15,225 bases of DNA from Treponema sp. (lineage in GTDB: Bacteria; Spirochaetota; Spirochaetia; Treponematales; Treponemataceae), in assembly GCA_016296205.1 (NCBI GenBank), contig JAEDJS010000045.1, positions 1-15,225 on the forward strand, read 5' to 3'. Numbering within the stretch: position 1 is the stretch's first letter; each line of letters opens with the position of its first letter. This document shows positions 6,843 through 12,801 of the stretch, piece by piece. A program made the translations under genes and the position numbers. A model generated the notes under the pieces. It was given only the letters and a program-made list of their open reading frames with translations, searched no databases and had not been told where the DNA came from.

Positions 6843-6871
6843 AGAATAATATTTTTTATAATCTTTGTAAA
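6843..6871 (-). promoter_or_regulatory. probable sigma70 promoter of gdhA
   Basis: On the minus strand, TTTACA (6871-6866) and TATTCT (6848-6843) are separated by 17 nt and lie about 90 nt before the gdhA ATG. The match is moderate (5/6 and 4/6). The spacer holds a PerR-box-like stretch on the + strand, TTATAATCTTTGTAA (6856-6870). Confidence 0.45.
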
Positions 6872-6919
6872 TTATTTTGAATTGAAATTTCAAAAAAAAA
6901 TACAAAAAATGATTTGCGC

Positions 6920-6956
6920 AAAAAAATAGCAGAAATCCAATAAAATGAACCTCTGC
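6920..6956 (-). terminator. terminator after the acyltransferase gene
   Basis: On the minus strand the stem GCAGAGGT (6956-6949) pairs with ATTTCTGC (6936-6929), 8 bp including two G-T pairs, with a 12-nt loop. Then come TA and seven T residues (6926-6920). It separates the 6969-8494 operon from gdhA. Confidence 0.75.
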
Positions 6957-6968
6957 CTAACAATTAAT

Positions 6969-7880
6969 TCATTCAGAAACTCTTCCAAGCATCTGATCAA
7001 TTCTGTTATGTTCTTCTTCCATACGTGACATAATATGGTCAATAAAATCCTGCTTTGGATCTTCTGCATTTTCTGGTTCTTTTGCCATAAATTCTTTTCT
7101 ATATGATTTACAGTCAATAACCGGAAGTCCTCCCATAACAAGTGTTACAGGTTCAATATAATCAGCAAGCATATCTTCTGGGTTTTCTGGGTTGATTGTA
7201 AGAATTGAACCGTTAATGCTAACCAAAAGACAAATGTCAAACTGGCGGATATATGAATCAATTTCACGAAGGCCACGTTTTGTTTCTGGTTTACCTGGTC
7301 TGTAGCGTGTACCTGATGGGAAAACAAGAATAACTTCTCCACGTTCCTTACAGGCACTCATGGCACGCATAGCCGCAAAGTTGATTTTTTTAGCTCTGGT
7401 TTCTTCTAAAGCAATTTCTTCTTCACTGGCACCAGAAGCGGCCATACTCTTCTGTGAACGGGTTGGATAAATAACAACACGAGTAAAACTTTCTGCATAA
7501 GCCTTAACCATTGGATCTGCTTCATTCAACTTCATGCCTGCAATTGCAACAATTTTTTCTGAAAGTGCTGCTACATCCGGATCACCACTTTTTTCTAGAA
7601 GGTAAAGAAAACTTGGAAGATCTGTATTAGAAAAATGTTCACAGAGAATAAGACCTTTTTTGCCGTTTTTAACCTGTGTTGCAAAATCCTTAAAATTTTC
7701 CATTCCTTCCAGGTGACTGTCTGGTTTTGCATTTTCAATTACAAGCTGGTCCATAATTTTGCGTGTATGCGGATTTGCCGGCTGGTAAACGTTTGTTTCA
7801 TCAATTTTGCTTGATGCTTTTGAAGCGGCTCCAAGCTGTGCAAAAATTGGGGCATACTTTTCACGAAGTGTAATTGCCAT
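6969..7880 (-). CDS. glycerolipid acyltransferase-like protein (PlsB/PlsC superfamily)
   Basis: This 303-aa protein has the glycerophosphate acyltransferase core. The catalytic H(X)4D motif is H82-FSNT-D87, and the substrate-binding block is VFPSGTRYRPG (186-196), equivalent to the FPEGTR of PlsC and the PSGGRDR of plant/PlsB-type enzymes. No transmembrane helix is evident, and a long region (about 1-75) precedes the core. That layout resembles soluble stromal glycerol-3-phosphate acyltransferases more than membrane PlsC. It most likely acylates glycerol-3-phosphate or a lysophospholipid during membrane lipid synthesis; the exact step is uncertain. AAGGAG about 9 nt upstream supports the start. 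It lies 26 nt after the lipoprotein gene at 7907, so the two form an operon, and it is followed by a terminator. Confidence 0.82.
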   Translation of the reverse strand: MAITLREKYAPIFAQLGAASKASSKIDETNVYQPANPHTRKIMDQLVIENAKPDSHLEGMENFKDFATQVKNGKKGLILCEHFSNTDLPSFLYLLEKSGDPDVAALSEKIVAIAGMKLNEADPMVKAYAESFTRVVIYPTRSQKSMAASGASEEEIALEETRAKKINFAAMRAMSACKERGEVILVFPSGTRYRPGKPETKRGLREIDSYIRQFDICLLVSINGSILTINPENPEDMLADYIEPVTLVMGGLPVIDCKSYRKEFMAKEPENAEDPKQDFIDHIMSRMEEEHNRIDQMLGRVSE

Positions 7881-7906
7881 TTGAATAATCTCCTTAGATC
7901 CTTGTT

Positions 7907-8494
7907 CTATTTAACCTTTTTGAATTCAAAACTCATGGAAATTTTATTATTTTCCAGAATATAATCATAGGAGCTTGTGTATCGGTTTTTACCATACTTT
8001 TTGATAACCAGATTTCTAAGCCCCCCAGTCATATCAACCGGAAAAAGATTCATTTTAATAGAAGAAATCGACAGGTTATGAGCTTCACAAAATTCCTGGG
8101 AATATGTAAATTCCTGGGTTGCAACCTTATCATTCCAGACAAAAGGTGCTACTGCATTTGCAGCCATTGCATCCTGAACATAACGCAGATCTTCTTCAAC
8201 ATCAATGGAATTGCAGTCAATTGTTCCCTTGTATTTACCAGATTCACAGATTGCAAAATCTTCGTCTTCAGTTCCCTGAATGGAATACACAATGCTATGG
8301 TTTTCTTTTACAGGCATTGAATAAAGTTTATCACCCTTCATTCGTTCCATTACCGAAATCTGATTGATTTTAAAATTCCATTTGCCTTCGCTAAGTTCAA
8401 AATCCTCTGCGGACATAATTGATTTCCCGCAGGAAGCCATTGTTAGAGCACACAAAATACTTGCTGCCAAAATTGATAATCTAGAAAATTTCAT
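7907..8494 (-). CDS. hypothetical lipoprotein
   Basis: I do not recognise this 195-aa protein. It starts with a clear export signal, MKFSRLSILAASILCALTMA, followed by a relaxed lipobox with Cys22, as spirochaetes often have. The mature part is soluble and beta-rich with no membrane segment. It carries several cysteines (83, 94, 136) and ends MSFEFKKVK. A longer frame opening at 8563 would add 23 residues before the signal sequence and is unlikely. There is no Shine-Dalgarno; instead TATAAT (minus strand, 8507-8502) ends only 7 nt before the ATG, suggesting a leaderless transcript. It is the first gene of an operon with the acyltransferase, which hints at an envelope role, but that is only context. 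Confidence 0.75.
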   Translation of the reverse strand: MKFSRLSILAASILCALTMASCGKSIMSAEDFELSEGKWNFKINQISVMERMKGDKLYSMPVKENHSIVYSIQGTEDEDFAICESGKYKGTIDCNSIDVEEDLRYVQDAMAANAVAPFVWNDKVATQEFTYSQEFCEAHNLSISSIKMNLFPVDMTGGLRNLVIKKYGKNRYTSSYDYILENNKISMSFEFKKVK

Positions 8495-8501
8495 GATCAA
8501 T

Positions 8502-8507
8502 ATTATA
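8502..8507 (-). promoter_or_regulatory. -10 box giving a leaderless lipoprotein mRNA (candidate)
   Basis: A perfect TATAAT on the minus strand ends 7 nt before the ATG at 8494, so transcription would begin at or next to the start codon. No good -35 is seen 16-18 nt upstream, and no Shine-Dalgarno is present. Confidence 0.4.
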
Positions 8508-8573
8508 TCAGATATTACAAAAAATTTAAATATGTAAATTATCGGCATATGAAACAGACACAATTAAGTAAAA

Positions 8574-8603
8574 TTGTGCTTTTATTTTTCTAAAATTTAG
8601 AAT
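8574..8603 (+). promoter_or_regulatory. candidate promoter of the HD-domain gene
   Basis: TTGTGC (8574-8579), an 18-nt spacer and TAGAAT (8598-8603) lie so close to the ATG at 8615 that the leader would be about 5 nt. No Shine-Dalgarno precedes this gene. The -10 overlaps TTAGAAT, identical to one half of the PerR palindrome at 11894, but the second half is absent. Confidence 0.4.
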
Positions 8604-8614
8604 AAACTATAGAT

Positions 8615-9319
8615 ATGATAATAGAAGAATTAGGGAAACTCATTACAGATACAAAAGAACTTGTAGAAATTTTTGAAAAACACAACCCAATTACAAATGA
8701 AGAATTCTTTGTTGATAAAATCAAAGCAACAATTGAAGAAATGGCAAATACTTGTATTCAAAATAAAGACGAATGCAAAGATTTTCTAAAATGGATGGAT
8801 GAACACGAATTCTACACATCTCCAGCATCCACAAAATTCCATGGTGATTTTCCCAACGGACTTTGCGCCCACTCACTGATGGTTACTTACCAGGCACTTA
8901 AACTTGCTCCTGCAATTTTTTCTGACTGGTTTAAATCTAAAACAGTAGAACAGTTTACTTTTACTGCAGAAGATATTTTTGTTGCTTCAATTTCCCACGA
9001 TTTTTGCAAGGCTGGATTTTATTCAACTAAAACAAGAAATCAGAAAGACATTTTTGGCAACTGGAAACAAGTTCCATACTACACCGTTAAAACCGATGTA
9101 AGAAATCTTGGCCACGGAAACGAAAGTGTTCTTTTACTTTTAGAAACAATGCCTTCATTTATAAAAAAACGGGGGGTTATAGAAGCAATTAGCAGACACA
9201 TGGGATTCAGTGATTTAACCGATACAGAAAAATTGAATTATTCAAACTTTTTGCAGAATCCACTGGTGCTGTTAATTCAACTTGCGGACCAGAGTGCATC
9301 CGGATGGTACGATTACTAG
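8615..9319 (+). CDS. HD-domain hydrolase
   Basis: This 234-aa protein belongs to the metal-dependent HD phosphohydrolase superfamily. Expected ligands are H86 (NGLCAHSLMV), the H128-D129 pair (ISHDFCKAGF) and D225 (LADQSAS), with supporting H167 (GHGNESV) and H195 (SRHMG). The order PASTKFHG...GLCAHS...ISHDFCK...YYTV...GHG...RHMG matches an HD subgroup I recall from clostridia and phages, whose substrate is not established. The N-terminal 60 residues are acidic and helical. No Shine-Dalgarno is visible and a promoter lies immediately upstream. The next gene starts 19 nt after its stop, so it heads an operon with the acetyltransferase and the flavin reductase-rubredoxin. Confidence 0.82.
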   Translation: MIIEELGKLITDTKELVEIFEKHNPITNEEFFVDKIKATIEEMANTCIQNKDECKDFLKWMDEHEFYTSPASTKFHGDFPNGLCAHSLMVTYQALKLAPAIFSDWFKSKTVEQFTFTAEDIFVASISHDFCKAGFYSTKTRNQKDIFGNWKQVPYYTVKTDVRNLGHGNESVLLLLETMPSFIKKRGVIEAISRHMGFSDLTDTEKLNYSNFLQNPLVLLIQLADQSASGWYDY

Positions 9320-9338
9320 AATTTAAGGCGGCATAAAA

Positions 9339-9806
9339 TTGATTAGACGAGCAAATGCAGAAGATGTAGAAAACGTAAAGGAACTTTTAAAACAAGTGCT
9401 TAAAGTTCACGCAGATGGAAGACCAGACATTTTTATTGCTGACACAACAAAATATACAAATGAAGAATTGATTGAAATTTTCAACGATGATTCAAAACCT
9501 GTTTTTGTTTATGTTGATAAAAACGGCAAGGCAGTTGGACACGCATTCTGTTTAATAGAAGAAATCAAAAACTGCAACAACATGCACGACATGAAATCAA
9601 TTTACATTGATGACATTTGTGTTGACCAAAATCACCGCCACCAGGGAATTGCCACGGCACTTTACAACCATGTAATTGATTATGCAAAAAAACTTGAATG
9701 CTATCACGTTACTTTAAATGTCTGGGAAATAAATCCTGGAGCAAAACAATTTTACCAGTCAATGGGAATGAAGCCCCTTAAAACTACAATGGAATTAATT
9801 ATTTAA
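9339..9806 (+). CDS. GNAT family N-acetyltransferase
   Basis: This 155-aa protein is a single GNAT domain that moves acetyl from acetyl-CoA to an amine of unknown identity. The N-terminus MIRRANAEDVENV fits the usual GNAT beginning, so the TTG at 9339 is accepted as the start; AAGGCGG lies about 8 nt ahead. The acetyl-CoA pyrophosphate loop is NHRHQGIATALY (98-109), preceded by the beta strand IYIDDICVD. The C-terminal motif is NVWEINPGAKQFYQSMGM (127-144). It is the middle gene of a three-gene operon, 19 nt after the HD gene and 34 nt before the flavin reductase-rubredoxin gene. It might modify a protein or small molecule; nothing here decides which. Confidence 0.87.
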   Translation: MIRRANAEDVENVKELLKQVLKVHADGRPDIFIADTTKYTNEELIEIFNDDSKPVFVYVDKNGKAVGHAFCLIEEIKNCNNMHDMKSIYIDDICVDQNHRHQGIATALYNHVIDYAKKLECYHVTLNVWEINPGAKQFYQSMGMKPLKTTMELII

Positions 9807-9840
9807 AATTTTATTATTTAAACCAAGCGGAGGTATTAAA

Positions 9841-10467
9841 ATGGACAACAAAGCATTATTCAAAATGAGTTACGGCGTTTTTATGCTTTCTACTAAAAGT
9901 GGAGGCAAAACAAACGGCTGTATTATCAACACAGGAATGCAGGTTGCAAACAGTCCTACACGAATTGCAATTTCTGTATTAAACACAAACTACACTTGTG
10001 ACCTTCTTAAAGAAAGTGGATTGTTTACTCTAAGCATACTGGATCAAACAGTAAAATATTCCACATTCCAGCATTGGGGATTGCAGTCTGGAAGAGATGT
10101 AAACAAACTGCAGGATTTAAACCTTCCTGAAGATTTAAACGGCATTCCATATCTTTCAGAAAATACCTGTGCAGTAATCAGTTGCAAAGTAGTTGATAAA
10201 ATCGATCTTGGAACTCACACCATGTTTATTGGCGAAGTTGTTGACGCATTTTCTACCAGTGACAATGCCCCGTTAACTTACTCTGAATATCACAGCAAAA
10301 TCAAACCAAAACCTGAATCTACAGCACCAAAAACCCAGAAAAAAATCGTGGGCTGGAGATGTAAAATTTGTTTCTATATTTACGAAGGTCCGGAATTGCC
10401 AGAAGATTTTGTCTGCCCGATGTGTGGTCACCCAAGGGAAGATTTTGAACCAATTTACGAAGATTAA
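9841..10467 (+). CDS. flavin reductase-rubredoxin fusion (high-molecular-weight rubredoxin type)
   Basis: This 208-aa protein joins an FMN-binding flavin reductase domain (about 1-150) to a C-terminal rubredoxin-like iron site (170-208). The site uses Cys174-x2-Cys177 and Cys192-x2-Cys195 in GWRCKICFYIYEG and VCPMCGHP. The distance between the two pairs is 14 residues, against roughly 29 in classical rubredoxin, so the central loop is missing, as in rubrerythrin tails. A linker rich in Lys and Pro (153-168) separates the domains. Related fusions carry electrons from NAD(P)H to oxygen- or peroxide-reducing enzymes in anaerobes. GGAGG 7 nt upstream supports the ATG. It ends facing the rubrerythrin gene, and that neighbourhood suggests it feeds rubrerythrin and superoxide reductase. 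Confidence 0.9.
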   Translation: MDNKALFKMSYGVFMLSTKSGGKTNGCIINTGMQVANSPTRIAISVLNTNYTCDLLKESGLFTLSILDQTVKYSTFQHWGLQSGRDVNKLQDLNLPEDLNGIPYLSENTCAVISCKVVDKIDLGTHTMFIGEVVDAFSTSDNAPLTYSEYHSKIKPKPESTAPKTQKKIVGWRCKICFYIYEGPELPEDFVCPMCGHPREDFEPIYED

Positions 10468-10487
10468 AAATTCAATTTAAAACAAAA

Positions 10488-10527
10488 AAAGGTCCTGGAT
10501 AATCAAAACAAATTATTCAGGACCTTT
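10488..10527. terminator. strong bidirectional terminator
   Basis: A 16-bp stem (10488-10503 with 10512-10527) has one G-T pair and an 8-nt loop. The outer ten pairs are AAAGGTCCTG with CAGGACCTTT. Seven A residues precede it on +, giving a T-run on the minus strand after the rubrerythrin gene. On + the T-run is shorter. It serves both convergent operons. Confidence 0.88.
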
Positions 10528-10544
10528 GCATTTGTTACTTACAA

Positions 10545-11084
10545 TTAGTAATTTTCTGCATTTACTTCAAAATAGCTCTGTGGGTGAGCACATGTTGGGC
10601 ATACTGCTGGAGCTTTTGTTCCAACAACAATGTGACCACAGTTACGGCATTCCCAAACTTTTACTTCGCTTTTTTCAAATACCTGTGCAGTTTCTACATT
10701 CTTAAGAAGTGCACGGTAGCGTTCTTCGTGGTGCTTTTCGATTGCAGCAACCATGCGGAACTTTGCAGCCAAAGCTGTGAATCCTTCTTCTTCTGCTGTC
10801 TTTGCAAACTGATCATACATATCTGTCCATTCATAATTTTCGCCATCTGCTGCAGCAGCAAGATTTGCTTTTGTATCGCCAATTCCTTCCAATTCTTTGA
10901 ACCACAGCTTTGCATGTTCTTTTTCGTTGTCTGCTGTTTTAAGGAACATTGCACTAATCTGTTCGTAACCTTCTTTTTTTGCTACTGATGCAAAATAAGT
11001 GTACTTGTTGCGAGCCTGTGATTCACCAGCAAATGCTGTCTGAAGATTTTTTTCTGTCTGTGTACCTGCGTACTTGTTTGCCAT
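10545..11084 (-). CDS. rbr: rubrerythrin
   Basis: Rubrerythrin is a cytoplasmic NADH-linked peroxidase of anaerobes. Its N-terminal four-helix bundle holds a diiron site: E21 (FAGESQAR), E54-x2-H57 (NEKEHAKLW), the AEEEGF cluster (97-102) and E116-x2-H119 (EKHHEERY). The C-terminal rubredoxin-like domain binds one iron through Cys146, Cys149, Cys162 and Cys165 (WECRNCGH and VCPTCAHP). The 179 aa match the normal small rubrerythrin size. AGGAG precedes the ATG. It is the last gene of the perR-dfx-rbr operon, 30 nt after dfx, so it should be induced by peroxide when PerR is released. It needs an electron donor, plausibly the convergent flavin reductase-rubredoxin. Confidence 0.96.
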   Translation of the reverse strand: MANKYAGTQTEKNLQTAFAGESQARNKYTYFASVAKKEGYEQISAMFLKTADNEKEHAKLWFKELEGIGDTKANLAAAADGENYEWTDMYDQFAKTAEEEGFTALAAKFRMVAAIEKHHEERYRALLKNVETAQVFEKSEVKVWECRNCGHIVVGTKAPAVCPTCAHPQSYFEVNAENY

Positions 11085-11114
11085 GATTTTTCTCCTGACT
11101 ATTATTTATAAAAA

Positions 11115-11489
11115 TTATTTTTGATTCTTCCACAACCCGTGGAGATTGCACAATTCATAAACTGCAACAAATTCTTCGTCATCAGACAATGTGAATTTTG
11201 CAGATGGCTTTTCGCCTGGTTTAAGGTTTTTCTGCTGGAAACCTTTTGTTGTTTCAACAATAACCCATTCAATATAGTGAGCGTCAATCATAGGATGTTC
11301 AACTTCACCAACAGTAACTGTAACGTTTTTTCCGTCAATAACAAACTGTGGAACGTGTTTTTCAAGTGCTCCATCAGATGTACCAGGAACCAATTCAACC
11401 ATATTGTCGCCGCAGCAAACAACTGGTACTCCTGTTTCTTTTAACACTGCGATAATCTGACCACAATGCATACATTTGTAAAATTTCAT
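11115..11489 (-). CDS. dfx: desulfoferrodoxin (class I superoxide reductase)
   Basis: This 124-aa enzyme reduces superoxide to hydrogen peroxide without making oxygen. The N-terminal desulforedoxin-like domain keeps all four Fe-binding cysteines of center I: C6, C9, C25 and C26 (YKCMHCG and VVCCGDN). The catalytic center II is complete: E43-K44-H45 (LEKHVP), H65 (VEHPM), H71 (DAHYIEW), C114 and H117 (LCNLHGLW). The superoxide reductase of Treponema pallidum is known to lack center I, so this protein is the fuller, ancestral type. AGGAGG precedes the start. It lies 31 nt after perR and 30 nt before rbr; its peroxide product is the substrate of rubrerythrin. Confidence 0.96.
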   Translation of the reverse strand: MKFYKCMHCGQIIAVLKETGVPVVCCGDNMVELVPGTSDGALEKHVPQFVIDGKNVTVTVGEVEHPMIDAHYIEWVIVETTKGFQQKNLKPGEKPSAKFTLSDDEEFVAVYELCNLHGLWKNQK

Positions 11490-11520
11490 ACTTCATCCTC
11501 CTTTTTTAACTGCAATATTT

Positions 11521-11877
11521 TTAAGCGCTGCAATCTTCGCACATATAATAAAGCTGTAAATCATAACTATCAATTTTGACTCCAGCCTCTTTTTCTAATT
11601 CCTTCTTACGACTTTTTAGAAATAAATCTTTTATTGCTCCACAATTTTCGCAAATCAAATGATCATGGGGCATAACTTTATCGTAATGTGCAGGTTGATT
11701 TGGAATCGTTATTTCTCTTATCAATCCGTCCTGGCACAAAGCACTTAAATTATTGTAAACCGTTGCCAGGGACATTGAATTTTCACCATCTGCCAGAATT
11801 CTGTACACTTCTTCTGCTGTTGGATGGCATGCTTCCGATTCTATCAACTCAAGAATTATTTTTCCATTCTTGGTCAT
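11521..11877 (-). CDS. perR: peroxide-responsive repressor PerR (Fur family)
   Basis: This 118-aa Fur-family metalloregulator has the winged-helix at about 5-60 (HPTAEEVYRIL and SLATVYNNLSALCQDGLI). By alignment from memory to Bacillus PerR, the sensing-metal ligands are H18, D66, H71, H73 and D84. Asp rather than Glu at the last position favours PerR over Fur. The structural zinc site is C76, C79, C113 and C116 (CENC and CEDC). The protein lacks about 20 N-terminal residues of typical PerR; an in-frame TAG lies 12 codons upstream and no start codon intervenes, so this is not a mis-called start. It leads the perR-dfx-rbr operon and its promoter contains a palindromic PerR box, which implies self-repression relieved by peroxide. 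Confidence 0.93.
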   Translation of the reverse strand: MTKNGKIILELIESEACHPTAEEVYRILADGENSMSLATVYNNLSALCQDGLIREITIPNQPAHYDKVMPHDHLICENCGAIKDLFLKSRKKELEKEAGVKIDSYDLQLYYMCEDCSA

Positions 11878-11893
11878 TTTTATACTCTTATTA

Positions 11894-11908
11894 TTAGAAT
11901 AATTCTAA
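11894..11908. promoter_or_regulatory. PerR box (operator)
   Basis: TTAGAATAATTCTAA is a perfect 7-1-7 palindrome of the PerR-box form (consensus TTATAATnATTATAA). It lies 16 nt upstream of the perR ATG and covers the whole predicted -10 hexamer, so bound PerR would block RNA polymerase. Confidence 0.85.
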
Positions 11909-11924
11909 ATTTAAATATTGTCAA
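11896..11924 (-). promoter_or_regulatory. sigma70 promoter of the perR-dfx-rbr operon
   Basis: On the minus strand a perfect TTGACA (11924-11919), a 17-nt spacer and TATTCT (11901-11896) are present. Transcription should start near 11889, leaving a leader of about 12 nt with a weak AAGAG. The -10 is the same TATTCT hexamer as in the gdhA promoter. Confidence 0.75.
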
Positions 11925-11926
11925 CA

Positions 11927-11960
11927 CGCTACAGAATTTTTTATCGCTACAGAATTTTTT
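11927..11960. repeat. 18-bp-period tandem direct repeat
   Basis: CGCTACAGAATTTTTT occurs twice, at 11927-11942 and 11945-11960, with AT between. The pair sits immediately upstream of the perR -35 box and between the divergent perR and ttcA genes. Each unit ends in a six-T tract. Confidence 0.85.
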
Positions 11961-12002
11961 GCGCAATTCCCACAAAACAGTTTTTTCATTAAACTACTTG
12001 CT

Positions 12003-12716
12003 ATGACTCTTCAAAAACTTTACAGCTATACCCGCCAGTGCATTCAGCAATTCGACCTGATTCAGGAAAATGACAAAATTCTAGTAGGGCTTTCTGGTGG
12101 TAAAGATTCACTTGCACTTCTTTATGCCCTTGCCGGACTTAGAAAATTTTATCCCCAGAAGTTTCAAATTATTGCTGTTACCGCCGATCTTGGATTTGGA
12201 AATTTTGATCTGTCGCCTCTTCAAAAAATCTGTGATGAATTACAAGTTGAATATCACATTCTCAAAACAGAAATTGCTCAAATATTAAAACAAAAAATTC
12301 AGAAGGGAACATATTGTGCCATGTGTGCAAAATTACGCAAAGGAGCAATCAACAATTTTGCTAAAGAAAAAGGCTGCAATAAAGTTGCCTATGCTCACCA
12401 CCAGGACGATTTAATAGAAACAATGATGCTTTCATTAATCTATGAAGGTCAATTCTACACCTTTGCTCCCAAAACTTATTACAAAGAAGCAGACATTACA
12501 GTTATCCGTCCAATGATAAATATTCCGGAAAATGACATAATCGGTTTTAGAAATAAATACTCATTGACTTGCGTTAAAAATCCCTGCCCAAACGATGGAA
12601 TAACCCGCCGCCAGTATGTAAAAAAACTGATTGCTCAAATCAACAAAGACAATAAAGGCGTTAAAACAAAAATGTACAATGCAATTCTCAAGGGAAAAAT
12701 TTACGACTGGCAATAA
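12003..12716 (+). CDS. ttcA: tRNA 2-thiocytidine biosynthesis protein, TtcA-like
   Basis: This PP-loop ATPase family enzyme activates a tRNA base with ATP and inserts sulfur; TtcA makes 2-thiocytidine at position 32. The 237 aa contain the PP-loop SGGKDS (31-36), the Fe-S ligands C105-x2-C108 (TYCAMC) and a third cysteine C195 (KNPCPNDG), as TtcA needs for its 4Fe-4S cluster. The second family motif, AYAHHQDDLIETMMLSL, occupies 129-145. It is somewhat shorter than the E. coli enzyme (about 310 aa) and could be a paralog with a different target base. No Shine-Dalgarno precedes the ATG. It is divergent from perR and stands alone. Confidence 0.85.
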   Translation: MTLQKLYSYTRQCIQQFDLIQENDKILVGLSGGKDSLALLYALAGLRKFYPQKFQIIAVTADLGFGNFDLSPLQKICDELQVEYHILKTEIAQILKQKIQKGTYCAMCAKLRKGAINNFAKEKGCNKVAYAHHQDDLIETMMLSLIYEGQFYTFAPKTYYKEADITVIRPMINIPENDIIGFRNKYSLTCVKNPCPNDGITRRQYVKKLIAQINKDNKGVKTKMYNAILKGKIYDWQ

Positions 12717-12737
12717 CATTCAACTTTTCTCTCTTTA

Positions 12738-12766
12738 TTGACAGATTTTTTTCAGAATTCTATAAT
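12738..12766 (+). promoter_or_regulatory. perfect consensus sigma70 promoter
   Basis: TTGACA (12738-12743), exactly 17 nt, and TATAAT (12761-12766) match consensus at all 12 positions. Transcription should start near 12773 and read the unknown gene at 12802 and then cstA. The first leader bases can fold into a hairpin, ACTTTA with TAAAGT (12774-12792). Confidence 0.85.
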
Positions 12767-12801
12767 GAATCAAACTTTAGCATTATTAAAGTAAATTTAT
12801 T

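Noticed and set aside
8597..8611. PerR box upstream of the HD-domain gene
   Set aside because: Only one half (TTAGAAT) is present; the opposite half does not match, so it is kept only as a note in the promoter entry.
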